This document shows, one piece after another, positions 58,699 to 64,000 of a stretch of 64,000 nt of DNA. Source of the stretch: Actinoplanes regularis. GTDB lineage: Bacteria; Actinomycetota; Actinomycetes; Mycobacteriales; Micromonosporaceae. Within the stretch, counting starts at the first letter, position 1. Each line of letters begins with the position of its first letter. The translations under genes were made by a program, and so were the position numbers. The notes beneath the pieces are model-generated. The model saw nothing but the letters and a program-made list of their open reading frames with translations. It was not told the origin of the DNA and did no database searches. Where the stretch lies: positions 186,001-250,000 of the forward strand of contig NZ_FZNR01000012.1 in the NCBI RefSeq assembly GCF_900188005.1, in the 5' to 3' direction.

Positions 58699-59640
58699 GT
58701 GACCATCCGGCTCGGCTACCAGATCCCGAACTTCACGTACCCCGGCACACCGGACGAGCAGCTGTTCGACACGGTCGTCGCGCAGGCCAAGGAGGCCGAG
58801 GCCGCCGGGTTCGACACCGTCCTGGTTATGGACCATTTCTACCAATTGCCAGGCATCGGCACTCCGGATCAGAACATGCTCGAGGCGTATACGACGCTCG
58901 GCGCGCTCGCCACGGCCACCTCGACGATTCAGCTGTCGACGCTGGTCACCGGCAACACGTACCGTAATCCGGCCCTGCTGGCGAAGACCGTGACCACGCT
59001 CGACGTGGTCTCCAAGGGGCGCGCGATCCTCGGCATCGGCGCCGGCTGGTTCGAGCGCGAGCACAACGACCTGGGCTTCGAGTTCGGCACGTTCGGGCAG
59101 CGCTTCGAGCGGCTCGAGGAGGCGCTGAACATCATCTCTCCGATGCTCAAGGGCGAGCCGGCCACCTTCGAGGGCAAGTGGTACACCGCTCGCGGCGCGA
59201 TGAACAACCCGCGGGTGCGGCCGAGCATCCCGATCATGCTGGGTGGCTCCGGCGAGCAGAAGACGTTCCGTCTGGCGGCCAGGTTCGCCGAGCACATGAA
59301 CATCATCTGCGACGTCTCCGACCTGGCCCGCAAGGTCTCCGTGCTGCGTGAGCGGTGCGAGGAGATCGGCCGCGACCCGGCCACCCTCGCGACCAGCTAC
59401 CTGGTCATGGGCATGGTCGGCGAGACCGAGCAGGAGGTCAAGGAGCTCGGCGAGACGATCCCGGAGGACCGCCGCAACCGCGCGTTCCTCGGCACCGCGG
59501 AGCAGGTCGCCGAGCAGCTGCACGAGCAGGTGATCGGCGCCGGCATCGACGGCATCACGATCAACCTGGTCCGCAACGGCCACCGGCCGGGCCTGGTCAG
59601 CAGGGTCGGCGAGGCGCTCAAGCCGATCGTCGCGGCCTGA
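58699..59640 (+). CDS. F420-dependent LLM-class oxidoreductase
   Basis: The 313-residue TIM-barrel protein has a full N-terminus (IRLGYQIPNFTYPGT), the AAGFDTVLVMDHFYQLPG segment with the conserved Asp-His pair and the GIGAGWFEREH loop typical of F420-dependent LLM enzymes. Unlike the remnant at 8188-8955 it is complete. GTG start after gagg. It is probably controlled by the divergent TetR; the substrate is not known. Confidence 0.88.
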   Translation: MTIRLGYQIPNFTYPGTPDEQLFDTVVAQAKEAEAAGFDTVLVMDHFYQLPGIGTPDQNMLEAYTTLGALATATSTIQLSTLVTGNTYRNPALLAKTVTTLDVVSKGRAILGIGAGWFEREHNDLGFEFGTFGQRFERLEEALNIISPMLKGEPATFEGKWYTARGAMNNPRVRPSIPIMLGGSGEQKTFRLAARFAEHMNIICDVSDLARKVSVLRERCEEIGRDPATLATSYLVMGMVGETEQEVKELGETIPEDRRNRAFLGTAEQVAEQLHEQVIGAGIDGITINLVRNGHRPGLVSRVGEALKPIVAA

Positions 59641-59747
59641 ACGGGTAGCGACGGCACTCCGACGCCGGCCCGGGACGACACCGAACCGGGCCGGCTCGTT
59701 CGGGTCGCCGCACTCGGTCGGCGCACAAGCGCGGTAGCGTGACCGGA

Positions 59748-60416
59748 ATGGACAATGTGCGCGTTCTAGTCGTGGGTGGGCATGGCAAGGTGGCCCGGCT
59801 GCTGCTGCCGCTGCTGGTGCGGGCCGGGCATCAGGTGACCGCGGTGTTCCGCGATCCCGCGCACGGCGCGGAGGTCGCGGAGACCGGGGCGGCGCCGGTG
59901 GTCGCCGACGTCGAGCAGCTCGACGTCGAGGCGATGGCCACGCTCTTTGCCGGCCAGGACGCGATCATCTGGTCCGCCGGGGCCGGCGGCGGGAACCCGC
60001 GGCGGACGTACGCGGTGGACCGGGACGCCGCGATCCGCTCGATGGACGCGGCGCTGCGCGCCGGCGCCCGCCGCTACCTGATGGTCTCCTACTTCGGTTC
60101 GCAGATCGATCACGGCCTTTCCGCGGAGAGCGATTTCTTCCCGTACGCCGAAGCGAAGGGTGCCGCCGACGCCTATCTCGCCTCCACCACCCTGGACTGG
60201 ACGATCCTCGCCCCCAGCCGCCTCACCCTAGAGCCGCCGACCGGCCGGATCGAGACCGCGAATCAGGGCGCGACCGCCGGTTCGGTGAGCCGGGCCGACG
60301 TGGCCGCGGTCGTCGCGCACGCCCTGGTCGAACCCGCGACGATCCACCGCGTCATCCGCTTCAACGCCGGCGCCACCGCGATCCTCGACGCTCTCAGCGA
60401 AGACGACCTCGCCTGA
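59748..60416 (+). CDS. NAD(P)-binding atypical SDR (NmrA/YwnB-like)
   Basis: The 222-residue protein has the Rossmann motif VVGGHGKVARLLLP, AIIWSAGAGGGN, and YAEAKGAADAYL in the YxxxK position. Members of this group act on sugar nucleotides, flavin or quinones or serve as sensors. The ATG with ccgga is preferred over the GTG nine bases upstream. Confidence 0.82.
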   Translation: MDNVRVLVVGGHGKVARLLLPLLVRAGHQVTAVFRDPAHGAEVAETGAAPVVADVEQLDVEAMATLFAGQDAIIWSAGAGGGNPRRTYAVDRDAAIRSMDAALRAGARRYLMVSYFGSQIDHGLSAESDFFPYAEAKGAADAYLASTTLDWTILAPSRLTLEPPTGRIETANQGATAGSVSRADVAAVVAHALVEPATIHRVIRFNAGATAILDALSEDDLA

Positions 60417-60437
60417 GCCGCCGCTGTTTGGGCTCGC

Positions 60438-60451
60438 GATACCCGGGTATC
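60438..60451. promoter_or_regulatory. 14-bp perfect palindrome upstream of the small Pro-rich ORF
   Basis: The sequence gatacccgggtatc is fully self-complementary. It lies 32 bp before the small ORF at 60484 and 21 bp past the SDR stop. It could be an operator or, as a hairpin, part of a terminator. Confidence 0.4.
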
Positions 60452-60483
60452 TGGATCTTGAGCCTTGGAGGGGTGAGGATCTG

Positions 60484-60651
60484 ATGCCGATCGAAAGTCT
60501 GCCGCCAGACCCGGACCGATATCCGCCGTTGGATCCCGGGGCACCGATTCCCGATGATCCGGGTGAGCTGGAGCCGGACAATCCGAACCTGCCGCCGGCG
60601 CCAGTCGAGCCGATGCCGACCGAGCCTGAGCGGGAGCCCGAACCCGCCTGA
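60484..60651 (+). CDS. Small Pro/acid-rich protein
   Basis: The 55-residue product (MPIESLPPDPDRYPPLDPG and so on, to PTEPEREPEPA) has about one third Pro and many Asp/Glu, with no Cys, Trp or hydrophobic core, so it is probably disordered. A strong GGAGGGGTGAGG site precedes the ATG. Its stop is 3 bp from that of the convergent deaminase. It does not match a family I know. Confidence 0.55.
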   Translation: MPIESLPPDPDRYPPLDPGAPIPDDPGELEPDNPNLPPAPVEPMPTEPEREPEPA

Positions 60652-60654
60652 CAG

Positions 60655-61146
60655 TCAGCTCCAGAAACCCCGGTGCACCTCTGTGGCGGAGGGCAGGGGG
60701 ACCGGGCCGGCGACCGCGATCGGGCGACCGCCGCGCGCGAAGACCTCGCGGGACGGCAGCCGCAGTGGCGGGATGCCCTCCTCCTCGCTGACCATGGCGT
60801 TCAGCTCCGCCTCGGAGAGGGCGAAGACCACCCGCCCGACGCCGGACCAGTAGATCGCGCCGGCGCACATCGCGCACGGCTCCGTGCTGGTGTAAAGGGT
60901 GCCGCCGGCCAGCGCGGCACGGTCCAGGCGACCGGCGAGGCGGACCAGGTTCGTCTCCGCGTGACCGGTCGGGTCGGCGCCGGTGACCACCGAGTTCATC
61001 GCCTCCAGCACGGCGCCGTCCGCGGTCGCCAGCAGCGAGCCGAAGGGGTGGTCACCGCGCTCGCGGGCCGCCCGGGCGAGGTCGACGGCCCGCTCCAGAA
61101 AGACCTCGTCCGCCGCCGTGATCGCGCTCGCCGTCACCAAGGTCAT
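60655..61146 (-). CDS. Nucleoside/guanine-type cytidine-deaminase-fold deaminase
   Basis: The 163-residue enzyme has HAETN (zinc His and proton-shuttling Glu) and TEPCAMCAGAIYWSG (two zinc Cys), as in guanine deaminase and TadA. The C-terminal stretch GIPPLRLPSREVFARG differs from TadA, so a free base or nucleoside is the more likely substrate. An AAGGGC site suits the ATG at 61146; the upstream GTG is an alternative. Confidence 0.83.
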   Translation of the reverse strand: MTLVTASAITAADEVFLERAVDLARAARERGDHPFGSLLATADGAVLEAMNSVVTGADPTGHAETNLVRLAGRLDRAALAGGTLYTSTEPCAMCAGAIYWSGVGRVVFALSEAELNAMVSEEEGIPPLRLPSREVFARGGRPIAVAGPVPLPSATEVHRGFWS

Positions 61147-61438
61147 TAAATCGCCCTTCACGTTTTCCCGTCGCAGTCAAGAAGCAGATGAAGCGTACGA
61201 CGGACTCACTGTGCGACTTCGGGAACATCATTTCGGCGAGTCGACTAGCCGATAAACGCGGACCGGCGAAGTTGACCTTCGGTGGTCTGACCTGCGGCAA
61301 ATGGTCGGGCAACAGTACCCGGAACATCACCCGTGTCGCTGATACCGGCTATCTTCTAATCGACGGCCGACTACCTGCCGTGGCCATCGGCATCTACGGT
61401 GCGAGGAAACCGCCTCGCCTTTTGCCGAAGGAAGTTCG

Positions 61439-61510
61439 ATGGCGACATTGATCAATCGCGCGGCCGAGCCGCGTCGTACTGCCGGGCCCGTGCCGGTGAT
61501 GGCCGGGTGA
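61439..61510 (+). CDS. 23-residue leader ORF or displaced MFS N-terminus
   Basis: The frame MATLINRAAEPRRTAG to VMAG has an excellent GAAGGAAG ribosome site 4 nt upstream. It ends in a TGA that overlaps the GTG start of the MFS gene (GTGA). Either it is a translated leader peptide coupled to the transporter, or it is the true N-terminus split by a frameshift. The basic Arg-rich sequence would suit a cytoplasmic tail. The 292 bp before it (61147-61438) carry only a near-palindrome at 61235-61250. Confidence 0.5.
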   Translation: MATLINRAAEPRRTAGPVPVMAG

Positions 61511-62829
61511 GATGGCGTGGATTATCCGGTGTCCTGAGCTCCCAGGCCTGCACTCTGTCAGCGAACCGGCTGCTCACCGTCGCGGTGCCGTGGCTGGTGC
61601 TGGACCGCACCGGCAGCGCCGCGCAGGCCGGCCTGGTGGTGGCCTGCCAGGTGCTCCCGTACGCGTTCACGCAGTGGCTGGCCGGGCCGCTGCTGGACCG
61701 GATCGGGCCGCGCCGGATCAGCGCGGCCGGGGACGTGACCTCGGCGTTCGTACTACTGATTCCGGCCGTGTTCGGCACTCCACCGCTCTGGCTGCTGACC
61801 GTGATGCTCGTCGTCGTCGGCTGTGCCGACGGGCCGGCCAGCGCCGCGAAGCGGCTGCTGGTGCCGTTCGCCGCGGCCGACGCCGGCCAGTCGACGGCGC
61901 GCGGCGTCGGGCTGGCCACCGCGGTCGAGCGGACCGCGACCGCGGCCGGGACCGCCCTGGCCGGCTGGCTGGTCGCGACCCTGGGCGGGGACCGCGCGCT
62001 CTGGGTCGCCGCGGCCATGCTCGGCGTGGCCACGCTGATCGTCACGCTGACGGTGACCGATCCGGTGCGTGACCGCGGCCATGACGACGAGACGTACCTC
62101 GACCGGTTGCGCACCGGCACCACGTTCCTGCGGGGCAGCCCGGCGCTGCGCGCGGTGACCGCGATGTTCGTCGTGACGAACCTGCTCGACCAGGCGCTGA
62201 TGGCGGTCCTGTTGCCGATCTGGGCGCGGGCCGGCGGCCACGACGCGACCGTGGTCGGGCTGGCACTGAGCACCGTCGGGCTGGCCTCGATCGCGTCGGC
62301 GCTGGTGTCCGCGGGATTCGGGGCCCGGCTGCCGCGCCGGGCGACGTACCTCATCGGAGTGTTGAGCAGCGGGCCGACGCGGATCCTGGTGCTCGCGCTG
62401 GGCCTGCCGCCGGAGGCGGTGATCGCGGTGTACGCCCTGGCCGGCATCGGGTCCGGGCTGTTCAACCCGTTGCTGGAGACGCTTCAGGTGGAGTTGATCC
62501 CGGCGGCGCTGCGGGGCCGGGTGCAGACGCTGATCAGCGCGTGGGCGTGGGCGGGGATCCCGATCGGTGGCCTGTTCGGCGCGGTGCTGCTGAACCTGGG
62601 CGGGATGCGAACGGCGCTGTGGGTGTGCGGACTCGCGTACCTGGTCGCGGTGCTACGCCCGGCGTGGCGGGTGGACTGGTCACTTCCGGTCGCCGCCGAA
62701 GGCGTCGGCAGTACATACCGGACCGGCCTGCTGACCGCGGCAGCACCGGAACCGAAGGAAAAAGGCCGGTTGAGAATGTCGGTGCCCCGGGCGGATTTCG
62801 CGGCGAAGGTTCCGGCCCACCGGAGATGA
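61507..62829 (+). CDS. MFS transporter
   Basis: The protein (440 aa from the GTG) has about twelve helices. TM1 holds LSANRLLTVAVPWLVL and the TM2-3 loop GPLLDRIGPRRIS is the MFS signature. The middle loop (DRGHDDETYLDRLRTGT) divides two halves. The type resembles drug-efflux MFS proteins. The GTG has no good ribosome site of its own; translation probably depends on the leader ORF by coupling. Confidence 0.82.
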   Translation: MRWRGLSGVLSSQACTLSANRLLTVAVPWLVLDRTGSAAQAGLVVACQVLPYAFTQWLAGPLLDRIGPRRISAAGDVTSAFVLLIPAVFGTPPLWLLTVMLVVVGCADGPASAAKRLLVPFAAADAGQSTARGVGLATAVERTATAAGTALAGWLVATLGGDRALWVAAAMLGVATLIVTLTVTDPVRDRGHDDETYLDRLRTGTTFLRGSPALRAVTAMFVVTNLLDQALMAVLLPIWARAGGHDATVVGLALSTVGLASIASALVSAGFGARLPRRATYLIGVLSSGPTRILVLALGLPPEAVIAVYALAGIGSGLFNPLLETLQVELIPAALRGRVQTLISAWAWAGIPIGGLFGAVLLNLGGMRTALWVCGLAYLVAVLRPAWRVDWSLPVAAEGVGSTYRTGLLTAAAPEPKEKGRLRMSVPRADFAAKVPAHRR

Positions 62830-62838
62830 CGGCGATTC

Positions 62839-62874
62839 TCCGGTACGACACGGACCCTCCTTCGTCGTACCGGA
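62839..62874. terminator. Bidirectional hairpin between MFS and membrane-protein genes
   Basis: A perfect 11-bp stem tccggtacgac / gtcgtaccgga with a 14-nt loop lies between convergent stop codons at 62829 and 62896, followed by aaaa on the + strand (uuuu for the leftward transcript). Confidence 0.75.
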
Positions 62875-62895
62875 AAAGGTGTTGAATCGTCGGCG

Positions 62896-63375
62896 TCAGC
62901 CGGCTCGAAGGGCTCCCGTGGCGATGAACGTGCAGGTCGCGGCGGCCAGCATCAGGCCGTGCAGAATCATGTGCTCCAGGTTCGGGCGGGGCCGGCCGGC
63001 GATGCGCGGCAGGACGATGACCGTGCCGGCGTAGGTCCGCGAGTGCAGTTCGGACCAGGTGACTCCGGTGCCGGCGGTGGCCCAGGGCATGGTGACGCCG
63101 GCCAGGTACGGCGACCACCACAGCAGCAGGCCGCCCAGGACCGCGAGGGTTTCGATGCCACCGGCGAGGTAGCCGAGCCACGGTAGCGAGGCGGCCGCGG
63201 CGGCGGCGAGCAGAATCGCGGGAAGCACCATTACCGGAGTATTGACAGCGATCTCCGTCAGCTGCTCGGAGCGCCTGGCGTCGCGCACGTTGTTGAACGG
63301 AAATAGATCGACGAGCGTCATTACCGCGTGGTACGCCACGGTGGCCAGGATCAGAGTAAGGGCGAGTGCGAACAT
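62896..63375 (-). CDS. Membrane protein of unknown family
   Basis: The 159-residue protein has four hydrophobic segments and a conserved-looking TGVTWSELHSRTYAGTVIVLPRI loop followed by RPNLEHMILH. I do not recognise the family. GGAGGTGG lies 2 nt before the ATG at 63375, better than the upstream ATG at 63393 that overlaps the operator. It is divergent from a TetR regulator with a double operator, so it is the probable target. Confidence 0.72.
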   Translation of the reverse strand: MFALALTLILATVAYHAVMTLVDLFPFNNVRDARRSEQLTEIAVNTPVMVLPAILLAAAAAASLPWLGYLAGGIETLAVLGGLLLWWSPYLAGVTMPWATAGTGVTWSELHSRTYAGTVIVLPRIAGRPRPNLEHMILHGLMLAAATCTFIATGALRAG

Positions 63376-63393
63376 GTCCACCTCCGGACTCAT

Positions 63394-63443
63394 GCTTACA
63401 GCGTAAGCACAACCTTTTCCGGTAGCATGACTTACGCTGTAAG
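63394..63443. promoter_or_regulatory. Two TetR operators
   Basis: Site 1 gcttac-agc-gtaagc (63394-63408) is a perfect dyad. Site 2 cttac-gct-gtaag (63431-63443) is the same motif with the centre reversed. Centres are 36 bp apart, and the pair spans the gap between the membrane-protein and TetR starts. Confidence 0.75.
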
Positions 63444-63463
63444 CATCGTCAAGAGAGGTTCGG

Positions 63464-64000
63464 ATGGCAGTTCGCCGAGGTGTGCCGAAAGCCGGGCTGA
63501 GCAGGGAGAAGGTGCTCGACGCCGCGCTCGATCAGATAGACGCCCACGGCTTGCCAGCACTGTCGATGCGGAAACTGGGGGCACAGCTGGGCGTGGAGGC
63601 GATGTCGCTCTACCGGCACGTGCCGAACAAGGAGGCGCTGCTCGACGGGCTGGTCGACCGGGTCATGGAGACCGCGTTCGCCAACCTCGGCGAGCCGGCG
63701 GGCGACGACTGGACGTCCTGGTTGCGCACCTTCGCGCACTCACTGCGTTCCGCGCTGCTGGCCCATCCGGGAGTGCTGCCGCTCGTCGCGACCCGCCCGG
63801 TGAACTCGCCGGACGCACTGCGGATGTCGGAGCGCTGGCTGGCGGCGATGCGGGCGGCCGGCCTGCCACTGGGCCGGGCGCTGGACGTGGTGAACGTGAT
63901 CGCCATGTTCACGATCGGTCACACCCTGGCCGAGGTCGGCCAGACCCCCGGCCACGAGGGCACCGAGCCGGATCTCGATCAACGCTCCGGCGATCTGGAC
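63464..64000 (+). CDS. TetR-family regulator, runs off the window
   Basis: The visible 179 residues include the HTH (VLDAALDQIDAHGLPALSMRKLGAQLGVEAMSLYRHVPNKEALL) and most of a TetR C-terminal ligand domain (WLRTFAHSLRSALLAHPGVLPLVATRP). AGAGG precedes the ATG. The 3' end lies beyond the window. It should repress itself and the divergent membrane-protein gene through the double operator. Confidence 0.9.
   Translation, partial: MAVRRGVPKAGLSREKVLDAALDQIDAHGLPALSMRKLGAQLGVEAMSLYRHVPNKEALLDGLVDRVMETAFANLGEPAGDDWTSWLRTFAHSLRSALLAHPGVLPLVATRPVNSPDALRMSERWLAAMRAAGLPLGRALDVVNVIAMFTIGHTLAEVGQTPGHEGTEPDLDQRSGDLD

Noticed and set aside
58624..59583. N-terminal extension of the TetR frame across the F420 oxidoreductase gene
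   Set aside because: The TetR HTH begins at the ATG at 58623 with its own ribosome site. The extension is antisense to a well-conserved TIM-barrel gene.
61188..61451. 87-codon frame upstream of the MFS gene
   Set aside because: No ribosome site or domain; it overlaps the better-supported leader ORF in another frame.
62896..63375. HXXEE-domain membrane protein
   Set aside because: Size and helices are similar, but I cannot find the HxxEE motif, so I leave the family open.

Overview
The window is very G+C-rich, densely packed DNA from a filamentous actinobacterium. A Micromonosporaceae genome, probably Actinoplanes-like, fits best. Supporting signs are F420-dependent enzymes, a SigK/RskA pair, an IdeR-type iron box, GTG starts with ATGA/GTGA overlaps, many secreted hydrolases, XRE/TPR, PadR, TetR and LysR regulators, and a FliQ export protein expected in a motile-spore lineage. 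The genus is inference. I see no rRNA, tRNA or CRISPR array.

Layout. 0.3-20 kb: a secreted copper-radical oxidase with a lectin tail, an XRE/TPR regulator, a ParB-like protein, an AEC transporter, an isolated fliQ, an F420-type reductase, an N-terminally deleted F420-dependent oxidoreductase, a P450, a secreted DUF1996 protein and a phospholipase A2. Next come a Nudix-type regulator divergent from an SPFH protein and a NAD-kinase-like protein, then an MprF-like membrane protein, a VanY-like peptidase and an orphan polyamine-type binding lipoprotein. 20-30.7 kb: phosphatase-like and beta-lactamase-like proteins that both lack family catalytic residues, GNAT, YnfA, LysR/DJ-1, and PadR/MATE running into a close-set gene series for a second phospholipase A2, SigK, RskA and a Ser/Thr kinase. 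30.7-33.4 kb: transposase remnants around two duplicated secreted SH3-like genes between 41-bp inverted repeats. 33.5-35.8 kb: a four-gene, translationally coupled WXG100-like cassette.

37.6-46 kb holds the most unusual metabolic/signalling locus. It has a Tat-type DyP peroxidase, two paralogous ~200-residue partners ending in a shared Cys motif, a giant protein laid out like mammalian soluble adenylyl cyclase, and a second DyP without a signal peptide. 46.2-50.2 kb: an IdeR-box operon with a 33-residue membrane peptide and two ABC half-transporters. Their nucleotide sites are degenerate in complementary ways, so only one composite ATP site could form. The junction of the two genes is a 98-bp unit repeated three times, which creates two coupled mini-ORFs.

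50-64 kb: a MerR/SoxR-type box in front of a quinone-oxidoreductase-like gene, a three-gene ABC exporter divergent from an OmpR-type two-component system with a shared direct-repeat operator, a zinc-peptidase-like lipoprotein, and a TetR/F420-oxidoreductase pair with two operators. After these come an NAD(P)-binding protein, a small Pro/acid-rich ORF, a deaminase, an MFS transporter behind a leader ORF, and a membrane protein/TetR pair with two operators, the TetR gene running off the window.

A recurring theme is a divergent regulator-target pair with a readable dyad between them. These dyads were read by eye and are candidates, not proven sites.
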